A stretch of 6,359 nt of DNA from Bacteroidota bacterium (GCA_006227965.1 SBFL01000126.1:1-6359), one strand, 5' to 3'. Positions 1 to 6,211 are shown, counted from the stretch's first letter. The notes: generated by a model from the letters alone, not told the origin. Made by a program: numbers and translations.

Positions 1-999
1 GGGGGGTATGAGTACAACAATCTGATGTACGCTGCTGCCGGGGAGGTAATCCGTGCCGTCTCAGGAAAACACTGGACGGAATTCGTGCGGCAGGAGATTT
101 TCCAACCCCTGGAAATGTCACGCACTGTGGCCAAGGTATCTGATCTGTTTAGCTCCGGCAACTTTGTGACCCCTTATTTCTATGACGAAGGAACGGGGTA
201 TATAGAGGTCCCCTATAACCGTTCTGACCAGATCGGCGCTGCCGGGATGATCTGGACCTGTGCGGCCGACATGGAAAACTACCTGCAATTCCTGCTGGGT
301 GGGGGCTCTTTTAATGGGCAGGTACTCCTGAAGCCCGAGACATTCGCCTACCTGTTCAAACCCCATACCCTGCTGCCGGAATCGGGTTTTTATCCCACCC
401 GTCAACTGACCCGGCCCAACTGGCTGAGCTATGGCCTGGGCTGGTTCCAGCACGATTACAGGGGGCACAAACTGGACTTCCATACGGGAAGCATTGGCGG
501 GTTGGTGGCCATTGCCGGAATCATGCACGATAAGAAAGTCGCCGTCTACGTACTTGCCAACCGGGATCATGCAGAACTCAGGCATGCTGTCCTCTACAAG
601 GCCCTTGATCTGTGGGCATTTGAAGATGCTTCCCGGGACTGGCACGGGGAGGTCTTTGAGCTCTATGAAGAGCTTCGTAAACGAGGTGAAAAGCTCAAGG
701 AGGAGCAGTTAAATAACCGGGTTGAGGACACCCAAACCAGTCTGCCAATGCTGGCCTATTCAGGAACTTACAACCATCTCATGCTCGGGGATGTCACTGT
801 TTATTCAGGGCAGCAAGGCATGCAAGTTCGTTTCAATGACTTTGTCAGTTTCGGGGCACAGCACTGGCATTACGACACCTTTCGGATCCTGCCGGATAAC
901 AGGTACCGGTTCGAAGGGTTTTTCACATTTCACCTCGGGACCGACGGGTCTGTTGCTCAAATGGAGGTGTTTGGAGAACGATTCTCCAGAAAAGAATAA
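1..999 (+). CDS. Serine hydrolase, beta-lactamase/PBP-like (class C fold) with DUF3471 C-terminal domain; 5' end missing
   Basis: The frame is open from base 1 to the TAA at 997-999 (332 codons visible), so the gene begins before the window; the ATG at 25 is internal. The visible part starts within the beta-lactamase-like domain. A Y-N-N triad at bases 13-21, followed by LMYAAAGEVI, matches the second catalytic motif (Y-x-N) of class C-type serine hydrolases. H-T-G at 481-489, in the context DFHTGSIGG, matches the third (KTG/HTG) motif. The nucleophile motif SxxK would lie upstream, outside the window. The last ~85 residues, with YSGTY and HWHYDTF, resemble the DUF3471 domain that commonly follows such hydrolases. 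Members include esterases, D-aminopeptidases and peptidoglycan-related enzymes, usually exported; the substrate cannot be told here. It converges on the DUF1080 gene with a 33-base gap. Family call is firm, substrate unknown. Confidence 0.9.
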   Translation, partial: GGYEYNNLMYAAAGEVIRAVSGKHWTEFVRQEIFQPLEMSRTVAKVSDLFSSGNFVTPYFYDEGTGYIEVPYNRSDQIGAAGMIWTCAADMENYLQFLLGGGSFNGQVLLKPETFAYLFKPHTLLPESGFYPTRQLTRPNWLSYGLGWFQHDYRGHKLDFHTGSIGGLVAIAGIMHDKKVAVYVLANRDHAELRHAVLYKALDLWAFEDASRDWHGEVFELYEELRKRGEKLKEEQLNNRVEDTQTSLPMLAYSGTYNHLMLGDVTVYSGQQGMQVRFNDFVSFGAQHWHYDTFRILPDNRYRFEGFFTFHLGTDGSVAQMEVFGERFSRKE

Positions 1000-1004
1000 T
1001 CACA

Positions 1005-1030
1005 GGAAGCGAAAAGGCCTTTTACCTTCC
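1005..1030. terminator. 26-base imperfect palindrome between convergent genes, possible bidirectional terminator
   Basis: The short gap between the two convergent stop codons holds a symmetric element: GGAAG at 1005-1009 pairs with CTTCC at 1026-1030, and AAAAGGCCTTTT at 1012-1023 is a perfect 12-base palindrome on the same axis, separated by two mismatched bases on each side. The position suits a terminator serving both genes. There is no strong GC stem followed by a long T run, so this is a weak intrinsic terminator at best; a protein-binding dyad is the alternative. Confidence 0.35.
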
Positions 1031-1032
1031 AT

Positions 1033-1989
1033 TCAGTCCATGGGCGTGGCAATGGTAATATTGCGGTATTCTACAGGACCGTGGTCGCCCTGCAGGTATA
1101 TGGGTCCGGGCTCTGATTCTCTGCTGTTCAGGGCACCTCCGGTTATCCCGGGAATGATCTGGTTGTGGATGACCGTCTTCCCGTTTGCCACCACAGTAAT
1201 CCTCCGGCCCACCAGAGTTATGTCATAAGACTGCCACTCCCCGGCTTTTTTGGCGACATTTTCATTTGGGGTCAGGAATCCGTAAAGTCCTCCGAGGTAA
1301 TGGGAATCGGGTTCTTTCCCAAAACTGTCTTCCACCTGTACCTCATAGCGACCACGGAGATAGATACCGGAGTTGGACCCTTCCGGATACCTGAATTCAA
1401 TATGAAGTCTGAAATCCATGAATTCCTCTTCGGTTATCAGATTCACCCCGGGGGTTGCACTGGTCAGTACCCCGTCCTTAACAAACCACTGATTTTCAAT
1501 TATTTTTGTCTCGGGCACCCATCCTGAGAGGCTGTTTTGCTCAAGCAAAGGCTTCGGATCAGACCATTTTTCAGGAGGTGCATATAAAAGCAAAGGAGCC
1601 CTTACCCCCCTGAAAGCACGTGCGTGGCCCATATGGTCCAGGATGTTTCCTTCCAGGGAATCCCCCTTGATGGTTCCGGTAAAATGCATGTATACAGTAC
1701 CGTTCCATTGGGGAGGGATGCTGAAGCTGATCAGACCGTCCTTGTCAAATACTTCCGCAATGGGCCTGGCGCTCCCGCTCCGACCTACAAAATGACCGAC
1801 CAGAGCCCGGTCGCCGGACAATTTGACCTCCAGCCAGTACGGCACCCACCTGTTCTCGTATTCTACCTCCAGGTCCCAGCGCCCTATGGACCTGGATTCC
1901 CCCGGTGACTGTGCGATAACTCGGGCGGCGGCAAGAAGGGTTAGCCCGAAAACAAGAAAATATCTGATTGCAATTAAAGTTGAATACAT
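1033..1989 (-). CDS. Secreted DUF1080 protein (3-keto-disaccharide hydrolase-like) with N-terminal beta-rich domain
   Basis: The 318-residue protein begins at ATG 1989-1987 with a signal peptide (hydrophobic residues about 5-26, cleavage plausible after RVIA before QS), so it is probably periplasmic or outside the cell. Residues about 33-130 form an extra domain rich in short beta-like segments (GRWDLEV, HFVGRSGSARP, FSIPPQW). Residues about 146-315 match the DUF1080 jelly-roll domain: LLEQNSLSGW, W168 with KDGVL, EEEFMDFRLHIEFR, NSGIYLRGRYEVQVED (206-221), GEWQSYDI, and the closing IYLQGDHGPVEYRNI. Some characterised DUF1080 proteins of Bacteroidota hydrolyse 3-keto-glycosides made by partner oxidoreductases; others are uncharacterised. 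No partner dehydrogenase lies in this window, so the substrate is open. The gene is divergent from the GNAT gene and convergent with the serine hydrolase. No lipobox cysteine is seen. Confidence 0.88.
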   Translation of the reverse strand: MYSTLIAIRYFLVFGLTLLAAARVIAQSPGESRSIGRWDLEVEYENRWVPYWLEVKLSGDRALVGHFVGRSGSARPIAEVFDKDGLISFSIPPQWNGTVYMHFTGTIKGDSLEGNILDHMGHARAFRGVRAPLLLYAPPEKWSDPKPLLEQNSLSGWVPETKIIENQWFVKDGVLTSATPGVNLITEEEFMDFRLHIEFRYPEGSNSGIYLRGRYEVQVEDSFGKEPDSHYLGGLYGFLTPNENVAKKAGEWQSYDITLVGRRITVVANGKTVIHNQIIPGITGGALNSRESEPGPIYLQGDHGPVEYRNITIATPMD

Positions 1990-2011
1990 GAATCTGTTTT
2001 ATAGATAGATC

Positions 2012-2043
2012 CAAAGATGTAGAGAATTTATATCTTGTCCAAA
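2012..2043 (-). promoter_or_regulatory. Candidate Bacteroidota promoter for the DUF1080 gene
   Basis: Read on the minus strand, TTTG (2043-2040) is followed after 20 bases by CATCTTTG (2019-2012), which matches seven of the eight positions of the Bacteroidota -7 consensus TAnnTTTG counting the two free positions. Transcription would start near 2007, leaving a leader of under 20 bases before ATG 1989. Spacing and position are good, but it is a pattern match only. Confidence 0.45.
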
Positions 2044-2065
2044 ACCGGATTTCCAGGTTTTGTAC
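2037..2065. repeat. Inverted repeat in the divergent DUF1080/GNAT promoter region
   Basis: GTCCAAAACC (2037-2046) and GGTTTTGTAC (2056-2065) are complementary at nine of ten positions around a 9-base spacer, with seven uninterrupted inner pairs. The left arm covers the proposed -33 box (2040-2043) of the minus-strand promoter, and the right arm is 22 bases before the GNAT start. This placement suits an operator for a dimeric regulator controlling one or both genes; chance is not excluded in such a short region. On the plus strand the right arm runs into TACCTTAG (2063-2070), a weak -7-like box for the GNAT gene without a well-spaced -33 partner. Confidence 0.4.
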
Positions 2066-2086
2066 CTTAGATCTTCACCATTTCAG

Positions 2087-2626
2087 ATGAACCCAGCAAC
2101 CCGATTCAAGGTAGCCAACAATCCGGGTGATTTTGCCCGGATCGCCCAGATGGCAGATATTATCTGGAGGGAGCACTACATCCCCATCATTGGAAAACCG
2201 CAGGTGGATTATATGCTCGAACATTTTCAGTCCGTGCCGGCCATCAGCCTGCAGGTTTCCGAGAACATGCTTTACTATATAATAATGAAGCAGGAAATCT
2301 ACATAGGATATATGGCCATCCAGAAAAGAGGGAGAGAGCTCTTCCTGAGCAAGATTTACCTCTTCAGGGAGTATCGCGGAGAGGGGCACGGGAAAGCAGC
2401 CATGGAATTCATAGAGGAAAAGGCCCGGGAATTTGAATGTGACCGTATTGCATTAACGGTCAATAAGAACAACCACCTTTCCATTCAGGCATATCTGAAA
2501 ATGGGGTTTGAAAACACAGGGGCCCTGGTCACCGATATAGGCGGTGGTTTTGTAATGGATGATTACCGGTTGGTCAGTATTTTGAAGTATAGGCCTTGCG
2601 ATGCAGCTGGAAATTCTCCAGTTTAA
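2087..2626 (+). CDS. GNAT-family N-acetyltransferase
   Basis: From ATG 2087 the protein has 179 residues; a TTG at 2060 in the same frame would add nine residues that do not look like part of the fold, so the ATG is preferred. The GNAT acetyl-CoA binding motif A is clear: after strand LFLSKIYLF comes REYRGEGHGKAAMEF, with the R/Q-x-x-G-x-G signature at R97-G102. Motif B follows: RIALTVNKNNHLSIQAYLKMGF (119-141), with N127, A135, Y136, G140 and F141 at their usual places. It should transfer an acetyl group from acetyl-CoA to an amine; the acceptor cannot be predicted. No signal peptide, so cytoplasmic. Its last 17 codons overlap the 3' end of the opposing bestrophin-like gene. The tail after DDYRLV is longer than in many GNAT proteins and falls largely within that overlap. 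Confidence 0.9.
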   Translation: MNPATRFKVANNPGDFARIAQMADIIWREHYIPIIGKPQVDYMLEHFQSVPAISLQVSENMLYYIIMKQEIYIGYMAIQKRGRELFLSKIYLFREYRGEGHGKAAMEFIEEKAREFECDRIALTVNKNNHLSIQAYLKMGFENTGALVTDIGGGFVMDDYRLVSILKYRPCDAAGNSPV

Positions 2627-3269
2627 TGTCGTCCACCCCAATATCGTCAAAGGGGTATTCCATGTGATCCTGAATATTGTAAAGCGCAATCAGGATGAAT
2701 TCAGTAACCACTACGATAAAGTATACCGCTAACTCACTGTGGATTGCCCCAATATTATAGATGATGGTGGGCGCATAAATAAGTGGAAAAATATAGATGA
2801 AAATCAGGCAATATGCTTTCAGGGCACGGGGCGTTCTGTGGATATTGATGGCAAAAACATTCTCGAAGCCCTCCTGCATATTATTCATGTACCTGTAGAT
2901 CCGATCCTTGATCCGCCTGGGAATGAACTCCTCAAGTTCATTGATAAAAGTGTGAAAATCTCGGATGGCCTGGTCCACGGCCTCCACATTTTCCTCATTA
3001 TCCTTAAGGTGCTGAACCGTTTCATCGCTGATCTTTTTCAGGACGTCTTCTGATTTTTTCTTGTCCTCCTCGGTCATGTCCGTGCTGGTTTGCAGGTAAA
3101 AATTGATTGTTACCAGGGCAGAGCGGTACTGGCTCAGGTGCTGAAGCGCTTTTTCACGACGCCGGAAAGCCCCCCGGATATTGAATACCAGCGGGAAAAT
3201 TATGGCAATACTGAGAAGTGTTAGATCCAGGTTGTACCCCAGATTAAAGTGAATAGAGATATAGGTCAC
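2574..3269 (-). CDS. Bestrophin-like integral membrane protein (start uncertain)
   Basis: From GTG 3269-3267 the protein has 231 residues. A hydrophobic segment at about 15-31 leads into IRGAFRRREKAL, followed by a long charged, helical cytosolic stretch (about 45-140). Two more membrane segments (about 152-172 and 180-199) end in IQDHMEYPFDDIGVDDIKLE (199-218). This order resembles bestrophin channels: a TM helix before the AYERWWE-type motif, a helical cytosolic part, a TM pair, then an E-x-PFG-x-D-x-x-D-L-type motif; here E204, P206, F207, D213 and D214 fit. Bestrophins are pentameric anion, or in some bacteria cation, channels; function here is inferred. The frame stays open upstream to the TAA at 3353-3351, and translating it gives TYITLVTSVIVTYISIHF, a convincing first TM helix that the GTG cuts in half. 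No ATG, GTG or TTG exists upstream, so the true start may be ATT (3311) or ATA (3314). It converges on and overlaps the GNAT gene by 53 bases. Confidence 0.75.
   Translation of the reverse strand: MTYISIHFNLGYNLDLTLLSIAIIFPLVFNIRGAFRRREKALQHLSQYRSALVTINFYLQTSTDMTEEDKKKSEDVLKKISDETVQHLKDNEENVEAVDQAIRDFHTFINELEEFIPRRIKDRIYRYMNNMQEGFENVFAINIHRTPRALKAYCLIFIYIFPLIYAPTIIYNIGAIHSELAVYFIVVVTEFILIALYNIQDHMEYPFDDIGVDDIKLENFQLHRKAYTSKY
2605..2623 (+). terminator. Small hairpin at the GNAT 3' end, weak terminator candidate
   Basis: AGCTGGA (2605-2611) can pair with TCCAGTT (2617-2623), including one G-T wobble, around a 5-base loop, followed by only a short T stretch that runs into the GNAT stop codon. 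It lies inside the last codons of both opposing genes, so the symmetry may simply be coding. Confidence 0.2.
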
Positions 3270-3326
3270 TATGACCGATGTGACGAGAGTGATGTACGTC
3301 TTTCCGTTAATTATTGAAGTGTATAG

Positions 3327-3354
3327 TTTGATATTCGAAAATTTAGTATCTTAA
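3327..3354 (+). promoter_or_regulatory. Candidate promoter for the CotH-like gene
   Basis: TTTG (3327-3330), 16 bases, then TATCTTAA (3347-3354) resembles a Bacteroidota promoter with slightly short spacing and two mismatches in the -7 box. Transcription would start near 3361, about 18 bases before the GTG start. It is interleaved with the opposing promoter candidate. Confidence 0.3.
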
Positions 3355-3367
3355 GACTTTAACTCAA
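3338..3367 (-). promoter_or_regulatory. Candidate promoter for the bestrophin-like gene
   Basis: On the minus strand TTG (3367-3365) is followed after 19 bases by TAAATTTT (3345-3338), which differs from TAnnTTTG only in the last base. Transcription would start near 3331, giving a leader of about 20 bases to the possible ATT/ATA start at 3311/3314 or about 60 bases to the GTG at 3269. Confidence 0.4.
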
Positions 3368-3378
3368 CCACCAAGATA

Positions 3379-4443
3379 GTGAAAAATCGAATTTTAACAT
3401 TAATTGCCCTCTTATTTTTTATTTCAGGGGGCATAATTTATGCTCAGGTGCCATATGCCAACCTGGAGTTTAATGAGCCCAATCAGCTTTTTCAAAGCGA
3501 GACACCCTTATCCATGAAATGGAAATACTCCGACAAGGATATGCGGAAAAAAACAAATGACAGTACCTTTCTGGACTGCGTGTTGTCCTACCAGAAGGAA
3601 GATGGCGCCTGGGATTCCCTGGAGGTACAGGTGCGCGCACGCGGGAACTGGCGACAGGAAAATTGCTTCCTTACTCCTGTGAAAATCCAAATAAAAAAGG
3701 AGCAGCGCGAAGGCACCATATTTGAAGGAAACAAGGAGCTTAAAATGGTGCTGCCCTGCCGGAACAATGACCAGGGTCTGGATTATGTATTAAGGGAATA
3801 CATGGCCTATAAGTTATACGAGCCTATTTCCCCCTTCCATTTTAAAACCCGCAGGGTAGCCCTCGAGTTTACCGATGACCGGGGCAAGAAAGAGAAGGCA
3901 TACCAGCTCGAGGCCTTCCTGATCGAGGACACCAAAGAAGTGGCGGGCCGCTGCAATGCCAGGAGGCTTAAGCGCAATGTGCACCCGCTTCAACAGGAGG
4001 ATTTCTGCTGTACCCAGAACGATTTCTTCCAGTTCATGATCGGAAACACAGACTATTCAGTGGCCTATCAGCACAACGAAAAGCTTCTATTCGTGGAAGG
4101 AATGAAAGCCATCCCGGTACCGTATGACTTCGATATGTGTGGGCTGGTGAATGCCAATTACGCCGTGGTATCCCAGGTTGGTGGAGAAACCCTCCCAATT
4201 ACGGATGTCACCCAGCGGTTCTGGAGAGGATTCCAGCGCCCTCCAGGGGTATACGAACAGGTGCGGGACTATTACCTGGACAACAAGGAAGCCGTACTTG
4301 CCAAGGCAGAGGCCCTCAAACCAGCGTTCCGCGATGTTAAGGAATATGATGAAGCCAGGGAGTTTATCCTTGAGTTTTACGGCATCCTCGAAAGTCCATC
4401 CGAATTCAGGCGGCAGATTCTCGACAAGGCCCGAACAAAATAA
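3379..4443 (+). CDS. Secreted protein related to the CotH (atypical kinase) family
   Basis: The 354-residue protein starts at GTG 3379, which places a textbook signal peptide at its N-terminus (residues 1-23, cleavage likely after GGIIYA before QVP). It is probably periplasmic or cell-surface. Motifs run in the order seen in CotH-type spore-coat kinases and their relatives: RARGNWR (86-92) followed by FLTPVKIQI (97-105), like the RGNSS...KK.YKI region; LDYVLREYMAYKLY (134-147), like the segment where substrate-fold residues and 'LRN' occur; IGNTDYSVAYQHN (221-233), where D225 and N233 mimic a kinase catalytic loop; and VPYDFDMCG (247-255), where D250 and D252 mimic the metal-binding DFG position 25-27 residues later. 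I infer kinase-like or degenerate activity; substrate unknown. The C-terminal ~70 residues are helical and charged. It is divergent from the bestrophin-like gene and convergent with the phosphatase gene. Family assignment is by motif order, so moderately sure. Confidence 0.65.
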   Translation: MKNRILTLIALLFFISGGIIYAQVPYANLEFNEPNQLFQSETPLSMKWKYSDKDMRKKTNDSTFLDCVLSYQKEDGAWDSLEVQVRARGNWRQENCFLTPVKIQIKKEQREGTIFEGNKELKMVLPCRNNDQGLDYVLREYMAYKLYEPISPFHFKTRRVALEFTDDRGKKEKAYQLEAFLIEDTKEVAGRCNARRLKRNVHPLQQEDFCCTQNDFFQFMIGNTDYSVAYQHNEKLLFVEGMKAIPVPYDFDMCGLVNANYAVVSQVGGETLPITDVTQRFWRGFQRPPGVYEQVRDYYLDNKEAVLAKAEALKPAFRDVKEYDEAREFILEFYGILESPSEFRRQILDKARTK

Positions 4444-4457
4444 TAGTTACCCGGCAG

Positions 4458-4505
4458 ATTCCCTGAAGTGATTTTACTCCTAGTCCAGTAATTCCTTCAG
4501 GGGAT
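4458..4505. terminator. Long inverted repeat at the junction of convergent genes, possible shared terminator
   Basis: Bases 4458-4468 (ending CCCTGAAG, 4461-4468) can pair with 4495-4505 (beginning CTTCAGGG), forming ten to eleven pairs with one wobble. Within the 26-base loop, TTACT (4474-4478) can pair with AGTAA (4487-4491). The structure contains the TAG stop of the phosphatase gene (4482-4480) and begins 15 bases after the CotH-like stop, so it could end transcription from both sides. No T run follows on either strand beyond ATTT at 4504-4507, so it is not a canonical intrinsic terminator. Confidence 0.4.
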
Positions 4506-6156
4506 TTCCTGAGGTGCCGTCAGGCATCTGCAGGTTCAGCATAAATGATAATGTAGGTGCAATATCCCTGGGATGAACTTTCCTGGAGGAATCTCCGCGT
4601 TTCACCCCCTTGCCAAACCATAACATAGGGACCTGCGTGTCATAGGCATAGCCGGATCCATGGCTGGTGCCCCGAACCTTGGAGACCGGCGTTCTAAAAT
4701 CCGACGTCGGGTAGATTCCGGGCTCGTAAACAAGCATTACATCTCCGGAACGATCCGGATGGAAACCTCGCTGCAATTTAGCCAACTGCCCTTCGGTGTA
4801 AATCTTTTGTTGAAGATCCTGTGCGGTAACCGCATAGCGCACTCCCGGCTGTGTTTCCATAATATCAGCCACAGCCTGTTGCATCTCTGCCAGGGAAAAC
4901 TTCTTTTCCGCTATCAGTTTTCGGTCCAGGTAGATCTGCTCACTACCGAAATAGGTGATCCAGTCAAAAGCTCCGAACCGCTGGCCCAGTTTAAAGGACA
5001 GGTCCTGCTTGAACTGAGGCAGAACGGCCAGGCCCGCCTGCATTTTGTTGGCGTGTAACCAGGAAACAACCGGCTGGGCCCCATGGTCTGAGGTGAGAAA
5101 CAGCAGGTAATTCCCGGCCCCCACTTCCCGGTCCAGGCTACTGAGCAAATCGGCAATGTCCCGGTCCAGCCTTAAATAAGTATCCTGGACCTCCACGGAC
5201 TGGGGGCCAAAGGTATGCCCCACCACATCCGGGGCAGAAAAGCTGACACAGAGCATGTCCGGATAGGCATCCTTTCCAAGTCCTTCATTGCGAAGGGCTT
5301 CCAGGGCGAAATCCTTGGTAATGGTATTCCCGAAAGGGGTTCCCCAGAGTACCTGGTAGAAATTGGTCGCCCCTTCATACAATTTGCGCATCTCCTCAAA
5401 ATTGTAGGGAAAGGTCGGAGCTTCCTTTCCTCTCAGGATGGTTTCGTGCGGGTTGTCGTCCGGAGCACTCTCATCGTATTCGGACATAGGCAACAGAGGG
5501 TTCCAGGTTTCACTCAGGTATTTGTCGGCCTGCTCCTGTGCATTGAACTTTGCAACCCAGGAAGGAAGCTTCTCCATATAATAGGTACTGCTTACCCAAT
5601 GCCCGGGGCTGCTTTCCCAGTCATACCAGTAAGCCGCATTGGCCGTACGGCCTCCCGGCAGTATGGCTCCCCGGTCCTTCAGGGAGATGCTGATCACCTT
5701 CGACTTCATATTGGTGCCGAGTCGTAACTGGTCCGAAATGGTGCTGGCAAGGAGCCTGTTCGGGGAATAACCGTTCGGGTTTTCGATTACCGAACCCGTT
5801 ATCTTAACAGAGGGATCCCCCACGTTGCTCACTACGTTTCCCGATCGCCTGTCAAACCAGCTGTTCCCGACAATCCCGTGCACTTCGGGTGTAGCCCCGG
5901 TATAGATGGAGGCGTGCCCGGGGGCCGTATAGGTCGGGATATAGCTGTAGTGGGTGTTCTTGAAATTGAATCCTTCCCGCATCAGGCGTTTAAAACCGTC
6001 ATTCCCGTAATGGTCCTGGTATTTGTACAGGTAATCAAACCGCATTTGGTCCACCACCAAGCCCACAATCAACCTGGGGGCTCCGGGCCCTGTTTGCTGT
6101 GCAAACATTGGGACGGCAAGGAGAAGAAATACAAATAAAGATAACCTGATTTTCAT
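4480..6156 (-). CDS. pafA: PafA-family alkaline phosphatase (alkaline phosphatase superfamily)
   Basis: The 558-residue protein starts at ATG 6156-6154 with a signal peptide (1-19/20, cut likely after PMFA), so it is exported, most likely periplasmic. It matches flavobacterial PafA in length (about 550) and in every active-site block: VVDQMRFDY with zinc ligand D36; PTYTAPGHASIYTG with nucleophile T77; HGIVGNSWFD with N98; SISLKDRGAILPGG with K160 and R162, the phosphate-binding pair typical of PafA monoesterases; APDVVGHTFGP with D310 and H314; TSDHGA with D357 and H358; and GTSHGSG with H499. It should hydrolyse phosphate monoesters using two zinc ions. PafA enzymes of Bacteroidota are known for activity that is not inhibited by, or repressed by, phosphate. 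All metal and catalytic residues I can place are present, so the enzyme is likely active. It is transcribed alone, converging on the CotH-like gene. The K/R pair argues against a diesterase/nucleotide pyrophosphatase. Confidence 0.93.
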   Translation of the reverse strand: MKIRLSLFVFLLLAVPMFAQQTGPGAPRLIVGLVVDQMRFDYLYKYQDHYGNDGFKRLMREGFNFKNTHYSYIPTYTAPGHASIYTGATPEVHGIVGNSWFDRRSGNVVSNVGDPSVKITGSVIENPNGYSPNRLLASTISDQLRLGTNMKSKVISISLKDRGAILPGGRTANAAYWYDWESSPGHWVSSTYYMEKLPSWVAKFNAQEQADKYLSETWNPLLPMSEYDESAPDDNPHETILRGKEAPTFPYNFEEMRKLYEGATNFYQVLWGTPFGNTITKDFALEALRNEGLGKDAYPDMLCVSFSAPDVVGHTFGPQSVEVQDTYLRLDRDIADLLSSLDREVGAGNYLLFLTSDHGAQPVVSWLHANKMQAGLAVLPQFKQDLSFKLGQRFGAFDWITYFGSEQIYLDRKLIAEKKFSLAEMQQAVADIMETQPGVRYAVTAQDLQQKIYTEGQLAKLQRGFHPDRSGDVMLVYEPGIYPTSDFRTPVSKVRGTSHGSGYAYDTQVPMLWFGKGVKRGDSSRKVHPRDIAPTLSFMLNLQMPDGTSGNPLKELLD

Positions 6157-6181
6157 GGTACTGTTATTTATCGGATTGGTC

Positions 6182-6199
6182 GGCCTGCACCTGCAGGCC
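6182..6199. repeat. Perfect 8-base inverted repeat in the pafA leader
   Basis: GGCCTGCA (6182-6189) and TGCAGGCC (6192-6199) are exact complements separated by two bases, forming a GC-rich hairpin of seven pairs with a 4-base loop. It lies 26 bases upstream of the pafA start codon, between it and the proposed promoter, so it would be in the mRNA leader or act as an operator. On the plus strand it is followed by TTTC, too weak for a clear terminator, and no plus-strand gene would need one here. Confidence 0.55.
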
Positions 6200-6211
6200 T
6201 TTCAAAGGGTA

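Noticed and set aside
118..645. Minus-strand ORF of 175 codons
   Set aside because: It lies opposite the serine hydrolase, whose frame carries the YxN and HTG motifs and the DUF3471 tail; the antisense translation shows no recognisable domain.
722..1228. Plus-strand ORF of 168 codons spanning the end of the hydrolase gene and the DUF1080 gene
   Set aside because: It runs across two well-supported genes in a wrong frame and has a low-complexity, unrecognisable translation.
2060..2086. TTG start at 2060 for the GNAT gene
   Set aside because: The ATG at 2087 gives a normal GNAT N-terminus; the nine extra residues would overlap the inverted repeat and the weak promoter-like box.
4745..4758. Inverted repeat CCGGA / TCCGG
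   Set aside because: It is inside conserved pafA coding sequence for DRSGDVML, so the symmetry is probably incidental.
5215..5727. Plus-strand ORF of 170 codons
   Set aside because: It is antisense to the central part of pafA, where the sense frame carries conserved phosphatase sequence; no domain is visible in the antisense translation.
5773..5795. Inverted repeat GTTCGG / CCGAAC
   Set aside because: It lies within pafA coding sequence with an 11-base spacer; best explained by codon content.
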